From: Pedobacter sp. WC2423
GTDB taxonomy: Bacteria > Bacteroidota > Bacteroidia > Sphingobacteriales > Sphingobacteriaceae
NCBI RefSeq assembly: GCF_040822065.1
Contig: NZ_CP162005.1
Span: 4,154,001 to 4,218,000, forward strand
DNA length: 64,000 nt
Reading direction: 5' to 3'
Of this stretch, positions 18,990 to 28,441 are shown in pieces (position 1 is the first letter of the stretch; every line of letters starts with the position of its first letter). The notes below the pieces were generated by a model that searched no databases, was not told where the DNA came from, and saw only the letters and a list, made by a program, of their open reading frames with translations. The position numbers and the translations under genes were made by a program.

Positions 18990-20071
18990 AATTTAGTTAA
19001 TAGTTCTTTTTCTCTTGCAATAGTTGTCGCTACCCTGGTATCATGTACACCATCGGTAACTTCGATTTCAAAGTCTTTGTCCTTTTCAGAAGTATGGATC
19101 TGGCTGATCTCCAGATTTTCTACAGACCTGTCATACGGGCCTCTGGAACTCATCATTTTTACAAATACCGGCAGGCATTCAAAAAAGATAAATAACAAGC
19201 CGATAAAAGTGACCGCTAAGGCAGTTGTAGTATCTTTTGTACCATCTGTATTAAAACTCAACTGGCCTAATGCCCAGTTACGATCAGCAAAACCGGCAAT
19301 ACTGGTTAGACTGTCTAACTGCTTGCCTGTGTAAAGCCGCTCCGATAATAAGCCATCAAACTGCTTTCTGCCGTCTACAAAACGCTCCATCCTCCTCACA
19401 TCCGAGTTCAGGGAATCCAGGTTTTGCTGCCGCTGTTTGAGTTCTTCCTCTTTTCGCTTCGCATAAGGGCCGTAGCCCATCACACCTGATGTTTCGGTAG
19501 TTTTGGTTCCAAAGACTTCAAAGTTAAGTTTTTGCCGGTCAGATTTGATACCATTTTCCAAAGAGTCTCTTTGTGTTTTGGATTCGTTCAGTTTGTTAAG
19601 CTCAATGGTATATTTATTGGTGAATGCTTTATTCAAGGTATCAATTTTTGAACGCTGGTTGTTCAGGTAACTTACTTTAAGCCGCTCTTTAATCTCTTTG
19701 TCAAAGATTTTAAGCTCCAGGGGACGGGAGATGACCATGCCGATCATAATAGCCAGTAATATACGTGGTGTAGCCTGAAAAATCTGCTTGGTAGCAGAAG
19801 AATTCTTGTTGATACTGGATACGATATAGCGATCCATGTTAAAAATAGCAAGGCCCCAGAGGATGCCGAAAAATAGGGCGAAAAGCACAGCGGCAGTGTC
19901 GCCTTTAAAAACAAAGTACATCGCATATCCACCAGATAAAGCGGCGAATAATCCAGTGAAAAAGATAGTTGCGCCGATACCGACATATTTATTATGTTCA
20001 GTAGGGTGCTTCTCTAATGTAGGCTGGTGTATACCAGAGCAAAACCAAAAGAAACGTGACAGAGCATCCAT
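18986..20071 (-). CDS. DUF4407 domain membrane protein
   Basis: I choose the ATG at 20071 (MDALSRFFWFCSG), which matches the family start; the frame is open to 20161 but that extension is not family-like. About 361 aa. The N-terminal part has three hydrophobic helices (PTEHNKYVGIGATIFFTGLFAALSGG, AVLFALFFGILWGLAIFNMDRYIV, ILLAIMIGMVISRP), then a long charged coiled-coil (~100-240), then a fourth helix (AVTFIGLLFIFFECLPV) and a cytoplasmic tail. Function unknown; common in Bacteroidota. Overlaps the M28 gene by 4 bp. Confidence 0.88.
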   Translation of the reverse strand: MDALSRFFWFCSGIHQPTLEKHPTEHNKYVGIGATIFFTGLFAALSGGYAMYFVFKGDTAAVLFALFFGILWGLAIFNMDRYIVSSINKNSSATKQIFQATPRILLAIMIGMVISRPLELKIFDKEIKERLKVSYLNNQRSKIDTLNKAFTNKYTIELNKLNESKTQRDSLENGIKSDRQKLNFEVFGTKTTETSGVMGYGPYAKRKEEELKQRQQNLDSLNSDVRRMERFVDGRKQFDGLLSERLYTGKQLDSLTSIAGFADRNWALGQLSFNTDGTKDTTTALAVTFIGLLFIFFECLPVFVKMMSSRGPYDRSVENLEISQIHTSEKDKDFEIEVTDGVHDTRVATTIAREKELLTKL

Positions 20072-20240
20072 AGTAACAAAGTTAAGAAAGAATACTATTA
20101 AACGCCCGGCATTGTTAGTTGTTACAAGCCAGGAGTTAAAACCATAAATTTTGACTTGCATTTAGCAGATAAGTTATTGATAAACTTTATATTTGACCCA
20201 TATTCATGGATCATAAAACATCCATTTAAAAGCTTTGAAG

Positions 20241-20558
20241 ATGAAAGAAATTAGCGTAGAAGAATTAAAACAAAAAATAGATAACAAGGAAGATTTTCAA
20301 CTGATTGATGTAAGAGAAACTTTCGAATACGATACTTCAAACCTGAACGGAGAGAATATTCCTTTGGGCGGGATTTTGATTGAAGTAGAGAAAATTGCCA
20401 CCGATAAACCGGTAATTATGCAATGCAGAAGTGGTAAACGCAGCGCAGCAGCAGTAATGCAATTGGAGCAGCTGCATGGTTTTACAAACCTTTACAATTT
20501 AAAAGGCGGTATCCTGGCATGGCAGGCTGCATTTGATCCTGGAATGCCAGTTTACTAA
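20241..20558 (+). CDS. Single-domain rhodanese-like protein
   Basis: 105 aa from the ATG at 20241 (a TTG two codons earlier is also in frame). Sulfurtransferase fold with the active-site loop CRSGKR (Cys about residue 62), the typical six-residue thiosulfate-type loop, plus the N-terminal LIDVRETFEYD and C-terminal LKGGILAWQ motifs. It moves sulfane sulfur between small thiols or proteins in the cytoplasm. A possible promoter box TATATTTG lies at 20188-20195. It is followed 4 bp later by a small membrane protein gene. Confidence 0.92.
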   Translation: MKEISVEELKQKIDNKEDFQLIDVRETFEYDTSNLNGENIPLGGILIEVEKIATDKPVIMQCRSGKRSAAAVMQLEQLHGFTNLYNLKGGILAWQAAFDPGMPVY

Positions 20559-20562
20559 TAAG

Positions 20563-20793
20563 ATGAAGAAACAAATCGCATTAAATACGTTTTATACCCT
20601 GGGTATTGTAATTTCTGTAATCGGCCTTAAATGGGCTTTCCAGAATGCAAATTATCCGGTTGTTGGCTTGTTAATCGCCACAGGTTTATTTTTCATTTAC
20701 CTGAAGATTAAGATTGTCAAAGAAGTAAGAGCTGGTATCAAAGAAAAACAAAATATCGTAAATAATTCTTCTGTTAAGGAAGAAACAAACTAG
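20563..20793 (+). CDS. Small two-helix membrane protein
   Basis: 76 aa from the ATG at 20563 (the frame is open further upstream into the rhodanese gene, but a start there would overlap it). Two hydrophobic helices (~8-27 and ~32-50), then a basic, polar tail (KIKIVKEVRAGIKEKQ). It resembles small Pedobacter membrane proteins labelled DUF6358, though I cannot confirm that assignment. Probably co-transcribed with the rhodanese. Its 3' end overlaps the convergent epimerase gene by 20 bp. Confidence 0.75.
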   Translation: MKKQIALNTFYTLGIVISVIGLKWAFQNANYPVVGLLIATGLFFIYLKIKIVKEVRAGIKEKQNIVNNSSVKEETN

Positions 20794-21808
20794 GAGAAAG
20801 ACCTTTCAGCCCTAAACCTGGAAGGTCTTTTAAAATATACCTGCCTTCTTGCAGGACGGGTGGTTCAAATGGATTATTTTTAGTGAGAAAGGGGCCATCC
20901 AGGTCTACCCAGTCACATAATGGCGCTAAAGCCAGTCCAGCTTGTGTAGCTATAGAAGTCTCGCTCATACAGCCGATCATGACCTTCATCCCATAGGAAC
21001 GGGCTTTTAAAATCATCTGGTGAGCTTCATACATTCCACCGCTTTTCATCAGTTTAACGTTTATGCCATGGTAGGCTCCCTTAATGTGGTCAATATCACT
21101 TAATCTTTGCACAGCTTCATCAGCGAGGATTGGAATTGGACTGCGACCCGTTAACCATGCATTTCCTTCTATATTTGCCTTGTTCATAGGCTGTTCAATT
21201 AATACGGCACCCTGATCATGTAACCAGTAAATCAGGTCTATGGCCATTTTACGGTCTGTCCAGCCTTGATTGGCGTCTATATATAGCGGTAAATTGCTTA
21301 CGCTTCTGATCGCATGGATCAGTTCTTTATCATGGCCCGATCCTAATTTGACTTTGAGCACTTTAAATCCTTTTGCATCAGCAACTTTTTCTTTAATTAA
21401 TTCTGGTGCAGCAATACCTATCGTATAAGAAGTAACAGGCATTTTTGCCGGATCAGCATGGTAGATTTCAAAACATGGCTTTTGCAGGATCTTTCCATTG
21501 ATGTCGTTCAGTGCAATATCAATAGCAGCTTTTATAGCTGGATTGCCAGCATCAATGTTGTTTAAATAGGCTGTAAACTCTCCGAAGTTAAAAGGTTGCT
21601 TAAAATGTGTCCAGTCTACTTTTTGCAGGAACGCTTCTGCTGAATGATAACTTTCGCCCAAATAAGGAACCATAGAGGCCTCACCATAACCGTCAACATT
21701 TTCATAAGTAAGCTTTAATAGTAATAAAGGGGTACTTGTTCTCGTGAATCCGGCAATTGCGAAAGGATGTTTAAGTTCCAGGTTAAAAGAAATATGAACT
21801 GCTTGCAT
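20774..21808 (-). CDS. Dipeptide epimerase (enolase superfamily)
   Basis: 344 aa, muconate-lactonizing subgroup, probably L-Ala-D/L-Glu type acting on murein or other dipeptides. The whole catalytic set is visible: KVK motif Lys152/Lys154, metal ligands Asp178 (YIDANQGW), Glu205 (LIEQPM) and Asp230 (LADEAV), and the opposing base Lys252 (NVKLMKSGG). The N-terminal capping domain spans ~1-125. Dipeptide specificity is inferred from the family. Its 3' end contains the terminator-like hairpin for the opposite-strand operon. Confidence 0.9.
   Translation of the reverse strand: MQAVHISFNLELKHPFAIAGFTRTSTPLLLLKLTYENVDGYGEASMVPYLGESYHSAEAFLQKVDWTHFKQPFNFGEFTAYLNNIDAGNPAIKAAIDIALNDINGKILQKPCFEIYHADPAKMPVTSYTIGIAAPELIKEKVADAKGFKVLKVKLGSGHDKELIHAIRSVSNLPLYIDANQGWTDRKMAIDLIYWLHDQGAVLIEQPMNKANIEGNAWLTGRSPIPILADEAVQRLSDIDHIKGAYHGINVKLMKSGGMYEAHQMILKARSYGMKVMIGCMSETSIATQAGLALAPLCDWVDLDGPFLTKNNPFEPPVLQEGRYILKDLPGLGLKGLSPSLFLP
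20797..20833 (+). terminator. Probable terminator inside the convergent gene's 3' end
   Basis: AAAGACCTT (20797-20805) pairs with AAGGTCTTT (20822-20830), followed by a short T run. It lies just after the stop of the small membrane protein and inside the last codons of the epimerase gene on the other strand. Confidence 0.5.
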
Positions 21809-21895
21809 GTGTTTTAAAAGCTTTTGGTAATATCAAAGTTAAAAAATGGGCGCCTCACCGAATGTAAAAATAATATCCCTAATATTGCGCTTAAT

Positions 21896-22864
21896 ATGAC
21901 TAACACAATCTATCAGCCATTTAAAAACTTCGACTTTAAATTCAAAAACTGCTTTTTGAGCGGAGATACTTTTGATGCACCTGTGATACAGACTAATGTA
22001 TTACCTGCGTGGTTATTGGAAGTAGCGAATTTTAGCGGTGATGAACAGATTAAATTGTTAGATGAGTCTATCAGGTCATATAATACGTTGAAAGTACCAG
22101 TAAGTGAAGAGGTATTACTCCATTTTATCGGGCCGCTGGAAGATAAAATAGCTGCAGCATTTGCCGAAGGGTTCGCCGGAGTTTCAAAGCTGGAAGAAAT
22201 AGACTTGTTTAAATGGATTGGTAAATTTCTTTACAGTCTGATCTATATCGAGATGAATGCTGCGGTTAATTTACAGCAATTAAGCGATGACGGATTAAAT
22301 ATGTCGCAAGGACTGATGCACAAATTCGGCAATTTGCAGACCATGATCCAGGGTATTTACCGCAGTGTGGTGCTGGAAGATTTTACGCCATGGTCTTTTG
22401 TGATTGTACCGCTGGAGCAGGATGATATTCCTTTCAGTTTCAGGGATGAGATCAATACGCTTACTTTCTCTTTAAAACTTAAAGATTTTGGTATCATTGC
22501 CTGTTTGCAGGATAACGGAACCAATAAAAGATATCACCAGGAAATCCTGGATCAGATTGCAGGACAGCGCTTAACAGATCAGCAATTTGAAGAATTGTGT
22601 GCAAGGTTCTTTTACTCTGCCTATCTGTTCAACCGTTTACCGGAATATACGATTATGCCTGTGGAAGGGGCAATCTATATTGATGCAATGCCTTTAAGAG
22701 GAACAACCAACAAACCTCTGTTTGACGTTTGGCAGCATAAAATTTATGCGCAGGTTTTAGAGACTGTCTGGAAACCCTGGGGAAATCTGCTGATGGAAAT
22801 CAGAAAAGACCCTATGGCACCTACGAGCTACTTCAACCCGCCTTCTTTGCCAGCTACGGATTAA
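21896..22864 (+). CDS. Conserved protein of unknown function
   Basis: 322 aa from the ATG at 21896 (MTNTIYQPFKNFDF), which I prefer to the in-frame upstream start at 21824. No signal peptide or membrane helix; likely cytoplasmic. No family recognised. It is acidic and helical in the first half (EVLLHFIGPLEDKIAAAFAEG) and ends with a Pro-rich tail (PTSYFNPPSLP). It is divergent from the dipeptide epimerase, with 87 bp between starts, and its stop shares TTAA with that of the convergent rhomboid gene. Confidence 0.75.
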   Translation: MTNTIYQPFKNFDFKFKNCFLSGDTFDAPVIQTNVLPAWLLEVANFSGDEQIKLLDESIRSYNTLKVPVSEEVLLHFIGPLEDKIAAAFAEGFAGVSKLEEIDLFKWIGKFLYSLIYIEMNAAVNLQQLSDDGLNMSQGLMHKFGNLQTMIQGIYRSVVLEDFTPWSFVIVPLEQDDIPFSFRDEINTLTFSLKLKDFGIIACLQDNGTNKRYHQEILDQIAGQRLTDQQFEELCARFFYSAYLFNRLPEYTIMPVEGAIYIDAMPLRGTTNKPLFDVWQHKIYAQVLETVWKPWGNLLMEIRKDPMAPTSYFNPPSLPATD

Positions 22865-23487
22865 CCTCCGAAACGGGCAGTAATTGTTTCAATAAAATGA
22901 GGGACAATGCCTGGCACAACTAATATCGTAATGATGATACCAGTAATTGCGCCGAATAAATGCGCATCATGATTAATATGATCTCTGGAACTTTTTGACA
23001 TATAATAAGAGTAAACTAAATATAATACACCAAATAATGCCGCCCAGATAGGTACTGGTAATGGAAATATCATTAAAGTATTTAGTGGATAGAACAGTAT
23101 ATAACTGAATAATACTGCTGAAATTGCTCCGGATGCGCCCAGGCTATGGTAATGATAATCATCTTTATGTTTGATCACTGAAGGAATATCACTTAAAATC
23201 AAACCAATAAAATAGATCAGGCCAAACCTCAGACTTCCTACCGTAGCTTCCAATGAGAAAGCGAAAAAATAGAAAGTAAACATGTTAAATGCCAGGTGCA
23301 TCCAGCTTCCGTGTATCAGGCCGCTGGTTAAAAGCGTGTAAACATTGCTTCTGCGGTACACACTGTAAGGATGAAGCATAAACTTTCCATACAGAGAACT
23401 GTCATTAAAAGCATATATACTCGTTACCAGCGTAAAAATGAAAATCAGAGAAGCGACGGGGGTGTTGATCAGATATTCTTGTATCAT
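22861..23487 (-). CDS. Rhomboid family intramembrane serine protease
   Basis: 208 aa with six predicted helices. The catalytic dyad is Ser119 in the GASGA loop and His176 in HDAHLFGA. The oxyanion-side HLAFNMF (Asn68) and GLIHGSWMH motifs are also present. It cleaves membrane-embedded substrates; the target is unknown. Compact bacterial GlpG-type core without an added domain. Separate from the M14 gene by 24 bp on the same strand (the M14 gene lies downstream and ends at 23512). Confidence 0.92.
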   Translation of the reverse strand: MIQEYLINTPVASLIFIFTLVTSIYAFNDSSLYGKFMLHPYSVYRRSNVYTLLTSGLIHGSWMHLAFNMFTFYFFAFSLEATVGSLRFGLIYFIGLILSDIPSVIKHKDDYHYHSLGASGAISAVLFSYILFYPLNTLMIFPLPVPIWAALFGVLYLVYSYYMSKSSRDHINHDAHLFGAITGIIITILVVPGIVPHFIETITARFGG

Positions 23488-23511
23488 ATAGTATTCGTAT
23501 CGGATTTTAAA

Positions 23512-25224
23512 TTATTGCAATCTAGCAATTGGATAGCGTAAATATGTTTTTTCATAGTAATTTGAATTTTGGTATACAAATTCAAGCTGCGCTGAAGGAT
23601 TCTGTGCAAATGTACTATCTTTTATTTTCTTTTGATTCAGCCTGGCTTTAAGCTCAGGATTATCTTTTAACAGTTCCGCAGCTGTATCTTCAAAAACATA
23701 AGCAGAGTAATGTTCTTTCTGATCCAGTATAGAGTCGAAGAAGTTCCAGTTAAAGAAAGAATCAGTGGCCTCTGGTTCCAGCGTCTCCATGATATACCTG
23801 TTTTGCGGCTGATTCACATAAACCAGGTAATCTCCTTTGTAGAACTTTAAGTTTTGTTTCTTTGTACTCACCTGAACGTTATTGTGAATATAATGTCCCT
23901 CATAAGGTCTTGATGCTGTTTTATAATCTTCGATATAATAAACATCCACTGCCAGTTCCTGATCTTCCCTGAGCTCCTGTACCTTCACTCCGTTCAGCTT
24001 CAGCAAGCCAATTACTTTGTCCCATGCCTTTGGAATCACGTATGCTGCTGGTTTTGCTACAGTAAACTGCGGTTCAAACTTATTCCAGTATTTGATCTTT
24101 TTTGTATAAGGATCGTTCCGGTCATAATAAAGCCTGTCAGCCCCACTCACTGCACTGGGTTTATATTTTGCAGCGAAACCTTTAAAAGTAATCAGCTCAT
24201 AGGTAGTTTCATTGAGTTTCCAGCTCAAAGGGAATTCGTTTTGTACAGCAGCGGCTTCATCTGCTTTACGCTTGTTCTCACCGATAATTTTTGCATCCCT
24301 GCTCACCAGGGCAACATAAGTCTGAAGCAATTGATAAGTGGATTCTACCCTTTTCTGATAAGTCTTTAACATATGTGTTTCTGGCATAAAGCCAATGGTA
24401 TTATGTAAGGCTGCATAACCAGTTGAGTAACGTGGAGTCTCCAGAAAGCCAATAATTCCGGCATCTGGTGTATTTTCTATCGAGTTAATATAAGGAATGA
24501 GTTCATATCCTTTTTTCTTCATTCCTGCATACAAAGCAGGAACCATAGTTTTGGTCAGGTACTCTGATAAAATAGGATTTAACTTGTCTTTTTGTGTCGG
24601 GATAAGTGTCATCGTATATTGATAATCAGCGCCGTTACTAGTATGTGTATCTACAAAGATCTCCGGCTGCCAGGTATTGAATATTTCCTGAAAGGCGGCA
24701 GAATTCCTGGAGTCCGTTTTAATGAAATCTCTGTTCAGATCATAATTTTTACTGTTTCCTCTGAACCCATAAGCTTCAGGGCCATTTTGATTTGCTCTGG
24801 AAGTACTGCTGCGGTTAAATGAGCCGTCTATGTTGTAAATTGGAATGATACAGACCACAACGTTGTCAGGCAGATGATTATCTTTTAATAAGTCTCTTGC
24901 CAGCAGCATTGATGCGTCTATACCTTCAGGTTCACCAGGATGAATCCCGTTATTAATTAATAATATTCTTTGATTATTCTTTTTGAGTTCGGCAGGATCA
25001 AAGACTTTATGCTTTGACAAGACCAGAAGATGAAGCGGTTTCCCAAAATCAGTCATTCCATAAGAAAGGAGTTTTGCCTGCGGAAATACTTCAGCCAGCT
25101 GTTTATAATAAGCGATAGCCTGCTCATAAGTAGCCGTTTGATTTTTATTACCAAGCTCGTAAGGCGTTTGCTGTGCAAATGTTTCCATCGTTAACAGAAT
25201 TAAAGACAGTAAAAGATATTTCAT
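23512..25224 (-). CDS. M14 family zinc carboxypeptidase, exported
   Basis: 570 aa with a signal peptide (cut near TFAQQ). The M14 zinc site is seen as His95/Glu98 (NNGIHPGEPEG) and a later His in DTHTSNGADY. The C-terminal region from ~340 is an extra beta-rich domain common in Bacteroidota homologues. It removes C-terminal residues from peptides in the periplasm or outside the cell. With M28, PepT and the dipeptide epimerase nearby it fits peptide scavenging. Its start faces the 25261 gene's 3' end across 36 bp on the same strand. Confidence 0.88.
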   Translation of the reverse strand: MKYLLLSLILLTMETFAQQTPYELGNKNQTATYEQAIAYYKQLAEVFPQAKLLSYGMTDFGKPLHLLVLSKHKVFDPAELKKNNQRILLINNGIHPGEPEGIDASMLLARDLLKDNHLPDNVVVCIIPIYNIDGSFNRSSTSRANQNGPEAYGFRGNSKNYDLNRDFIKTDSRNSAAFQEIFNTWQPEIFVDTHTSNGADYQYTMTLIPTQKDKLNPILSEYLTKTMVPALYAGMKKKGYELIPYINSIENTPDAGIIGFLETPRYSTGYAALHNTIGFMPETHMLKTYQKRVESTYQLLQTYVALVSRDAKIIGENKRKADEAAAVQNEFPLSWKLNETTYELITFKGFAAKYKPSAVSGADRLYYDRNDPYTKKIKYWNKFEPQFTVAKPAAYVIPKAWDKVIGLLKLNGVKVQELREDQELAVDVYYIEDYKTASRPYEGHYIHNNVQVSTKKQNLKFYKGDYLVYVNQPQNRYIMETLEPEATDSFFNWNFFDSILDQKEHYSAYVFEDTAAELLKDNPELKARLNQKKIKDSTFAQNPSAQLEFVYQNSNYYEKTYLRYPIARLQ

Positions 25225-25260
25225 TGATACATATTTATAAATTACTCTGCATTTCTCAGA

Positions 25261-25971
25261 CTAAAAGCGTCTGAATGTATTCTTATACAATCCCATTTTT
25301 CCGAAACTGTATTTGAATCCAATAGTATAAAAATTATAGATATCGGGTTTCCCGGATTTATGGGTTACGGATGAATTATCATACCCATCAAGTCCTTCTC
25401 CCAGGGTCACATTACTTTGGCAATTAATATTCAGCGTGTACCTGTAAAATCCCTCCTGGTCCGGGAAAAACAAATTAATACCCAGGTTCAGTGGAAAGTA
25501 AATGTCTTTAGAACCATCCTGTCCAGGGTATGGATGGTCAGGGTTTTTTACATTTATACGTCTGATCCCTGTCATCTTATTTTGTATAATTCCCAATCCG
25601 CTGCCAAAATACAGGCCTTTAAGTTTGCCAGAGAAGCTATTATAGTCAAAATCTATAAATTGTCCTAAAGATATTTTTCCATTGACAGACATTGCCTGGT
25701 AACCATTGATGAACTGTCTGTCATCGGGAGTCGCATTGACATCTCCTCCGTTGATTTCTCCTTTTTGAAGTTCAAGGCCGAGGCTCAGGTAAGGAGTGAA
25801 TAAATAATCCAGCGTAGCATATCCGGCCAGTCCGAAGTCATGTTTTTTAAGATCTGTGAAAGATTGGGTAATACCAGCACCAGCACCAACAGCAAACTTG
25901 TAAAAATTTGATTGTGCAAAAGATGAAAACGCTAATGCCGAAAATAAGGTTGAAATAAGTATCCTTTTCAA
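25261..25971 (-). CDS. Predicted outer-membrane beta-barrel protein
   Basis: 236 aa. Signal peptide (cut after FSSFAQ). The rest alternates hydrophobic and polar residues in strands with Gly/Tyr-rich turns (VGAGAGITQSF, LSLGLELQKGEI, FYFG-like segments) and nears the end with an aromatic-rich strand (YTIGFKYSFGKMG). This suits an 8- to 10-stranded porin-like or OmpA-like barrel. No specific family or function recognised. Possibly co-transcribed with the M14 carboxypeptidase 36 bp downstream. Confidence 0.7.
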   Translation of the reverse strand: MKRILISTLFSALAFSSFAQSNFYKFAVGAGAGITQSFTDLKKHDFGLAGYATLDYLFTPYLSLGLELQKGEINGGDVNATPDDRQFINGYQAMSVNGKISLGQFIDFDYNSFSGKLKGLYFGSGLGIIQNKMTGIRRINVKNPDHPYPGQDGSKDIYFPLNLGINLFFPDQEGFYRYTLNINCQSNVTLGEGLDGYDNSSVTHKSGKPDIYNFYTIGFKYSFGKMGLYKNTFRRF

Positions 25972-26098
25972 ATTATGCTGATTGTTTATAGATAAATATC
26001 ATCTTTGGTTATCTTTAGCCTTTCAAGAAGCTGTTTGAATATATTTAAAACAACTTCTGAATTTACTGACTAAGAAGGCCTTTAATTTTTTTAAAATT

Positions 26099-27355
26099 AT
26101 GCTAAAATATCATAACGCAGGTAATTCTTTACAAAATAGATTTACTGAATACGTAAAAATAGATACACAGTCTGATCCTGAGTCTGCAAGCATTCCTTCC
26201 ACCGAAAAACAGAAGAACCTGGGTAAAGTCCTGGTTGCTCAATTGCTGGAACTGGGAATAACAGATGCGCACCTGGACGAATACGGTTATGTGTATGCGA
26301 CTATTCCTTCCAATACGACAAAAGACGTTCCTGTAATTTGTTTCTGTTCGCATATGGATACTTCTCCGGACTGTAGCGGTTATGGCGTGAAACCGATAAT
26401 TCATACCAACTACCAGGGGCAGGATCTTGTTCTTCCTGATGACCATTCAGTGGTTTTGAGAATGAGCGAACATAAAGATCTCAAAGATCAGATCGGAAAC
26501 GATATCATCACTGCGAGTGGTACTACCTTGTTAGGAGCAGATAACAAAGCTGGTTTAGCAGAAATTATGGAAGCTGCTGCTTTTTTGATGCAGCATCCTG
26601 AACATAAACATGGTAAAATAAGGATTCTTTTTACGCCCGATGAAGAAATTGGAAGAGGTGTGGATAAAGCAGACCTGGAGAAATTAGGTGCGGATTTCGC
26701 TTATACGATAGATGGGGAAACCTGTGGTTCTATTGAAGATGAGACTTTTTCTGCTGATGGAGCAGTTTTAACTATACATGGTATTAGCTCTCACCCGGGT
26801 TTTGCAAGAGGTAAGATGGAAAGTGCGATCAAGATTCTGAGTGATATTATCAGTGCTTTACCCAAAGATACCTTAACGCCAGAAGCTACTTCGAAAAAAG
26901 AAGGATTTTTACACCCGGTTACCATGCAAGGAAATGTAGAACAGGCAGAAGCACATTTTATTATCCGTGATTTTGATGATGCTTTATTAGCTGAACATGG
27001 CCGTACTCTGGAAACTATGGTTAAGCAGGTTATCGCTGCTTATCCTAATGCTACTTACGAGCTTAAGATTAAGGAACAATACCGCAATATGAAAAAAGTA
27101 CTGGATCAGCATCCACAAGTACTGGAATATGGCGTTCTGGCTATTGAACGTGCAGGTATTCCGGTTAAAAGACAAAGTATCAGAGGTGGCACAGATGGTT
27201 CAAGACTATCACTGATGGGCTTACCTTGTCCTAACGTTTTTGCAGGAGAACATGCTTTCCATGGCAAGCAGGAATGGGCTTCCGTACAAGACATGGAAAA
27301 AGCAGTGGAAACTATTATTAATATTGCGTTGATCTGGGAAGAAAAGAGCAACTAA
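26099..27355 (+). CDS. pepT: Peptidase T (tripeptide aminopeptidase, M20B)
   Basis: 418 aa, full length. Releases the N-terminal residue from tripeptides in the cytoplasm. The M20 di-zinc residues are visible: His85/Asp87 (CSHMDTSPD), Asp in LLGADNKAG, catalytic Glu-Glu in TPDEEIGRG, Asp in YTIDGETCG and the terminal His in GEHAFHGKQEW. No signal peptide. Its 3' end meets the convergent oxidoreductase gene 1 bp later, leaving no room for a separate terminator. Confidence 0.95.
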   Translation: MLKYHNAGNSLQNRFTEYVKIDTQSDPESASIPSTEKQKNLGKVLVAQLLELGITDAHLDEYGYVYATIPSNTTKDVPVICFCSHMDTSPDCSGYGVKPIIHTNYQGQDLVLPDDHSVVLRMSEHKDLKDQIGNDIITASGTTLLGADNKAGLAEIMEAAAFLMQHPEHKHGKIRILFTPDEEIGRGVDKADLEKLGADFAYTIDGETCGSIEDETFSADGAVLTIHGISSHPGFARGKMESAIKILSDIISALPKDTLTPEATSKKEGFLHPVTMQGNVEQAEAHFIIRDFDDALLAEHGRTLETMVKQVIAAYPNATYELKIKEQYRNMKKVLDQHPQVLEYGVLAIERAGIPVKRQSIRGGTDGSRLSLMGLPCPNVFAGEHAFHGKQEWASVQDMEKAVETIINIALIWEEKSN

Positions 27356-27356
27356 A

Positions 27357-28367
27357 CTATTTCAGGTACATTGCTGCTAAAAGCTCATAAGAGCGGATGC
27401 GTTCTTCGAAACCTTCGGTGATCGTTACAGCCATCAGCTCATTTATTTTGTAGTCATTCAGCAATGTATCTATTTTCTCTTTCAATACATCTGGTGTTCC
27501 GATTAACACTCGTTGTCTGTTATGGTTTATTCTTTCCTGTTCAGCAGCGTTATAAGTCACGTGTTTAATGTCGTTGTAGGCAATTGGATATAATCTGCCT
27601 CCTTTTTCAAGTTGCAGATATCTGTAGTCCATTACGGCCTGCTGACGGAAGATAATTTCTTCACTTTCTGAGCAAAAAACACCTATTCCTACATTCACTT
27701 CAGGTTCTGCCTTATCAATCGATGGCTGAAAGCGGTCACGATAAATCTGAACAGCTTCAGGGCCGCCTAAAGGATTAATAAAATGGGCAAAAGACATTCC
27801 CATGCCGAAATGGGCTGCAAATAAACCACTCTGGCCACTCGAACTTAATAACCACATCGGTGGTACGGTTGCTGCTTGTGGAATAGCGATAATCTTTTCC
27901 TGTATAGTGCCAGGTTCTCCGGAATCATGCAGGTAGTTTCGCAGGTCATTCAGCTGCTCTAAAAAGTCCTGCTCTCTCCATTGATTAGATGGATTAAGTA
28001 CGCTGGCCGTAATCCGGTCTGTACCTGGAGCTCTGCCCAGTCCAAGATCAATCCTTCCCGGAAAAAGTACTTCGAGCATACGAAAGTTCTCTGCCACCTT
28101 TAAGGCGCTATGGTTAGGGAGCATAACTCCTCCTGATCCTAATTTTATATTTTTAGTCTGGCCGGCCAGGTGTGCAATCAGAATTTCGGGGGTTGAGCCG
28201 GCCAGTGCAGTTGTATTGTGATGCTCAGAAACCCAGAAACGGGTATAACCGAGATTGTCCGCTATTTTCGCAAGCTCAACAGTTTCCTGTATGGCTTGTT
28301 GTGCAGAAACACCTTTTCTAACCGGTGACTGGTCAAGAACGCTTAATTGAATGGAAGAATTGCTCAT
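27357..28367 (-). CDS. LLM-class flavin-dependent oxidoreductase
   Basis: 336 aa, luciferase-like monooxygenase TIM barrel. Family marks: the N-terminal LSVLDQSPVRKG, RFWVSEHHNT, VMLPNHSALKVAENFRMLE and PGRIDLGLGRAPG. This subgroup (MsnO8/YhbW-like) uses FMNH2 and O2 on unidentified substrates. Cytoplasmic. It is separated by 74 bp from the upstream methyltransferase on the same strand. Confidence 0.92.
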   Translation of the reverse strand: MSNSSIQLSVLDQSPVRKGVSAQQAIQETVELAKIADNLGYTRFWVSEHHNTTALAGSTPEILIAHLAGQTKNIKLGSGGVMLPNHSALKVAENFRMLEVLFPGRIDLGLGRAPGTDRITASVLNPSNQWREQDFLEQLNDLRNYLHDSGEPGTIQEKIIAIPQAATVPPMWLLSSSGQSGLFAAHFGMGMSFAHFINPLGGPEAVQIYRDRFQPSIDKAEPEVNVGIGVFCSESEEIIFRQQAVMDYRYLQLEKGGRLYPIAYNDIKHVTYNAAEQERINHNRQRVLIGTPDVLKEKIDTLLNDYKINELMAVTITEGFEERIRSYELLAAMYLK

Positions 28368-28441
28368 ATTGACAAATTGTATTACAAAAATACAATGTCT
28401 GTTTCTGGCAAATGAGTTTCTTGATTATTGTGACTTCCAGA

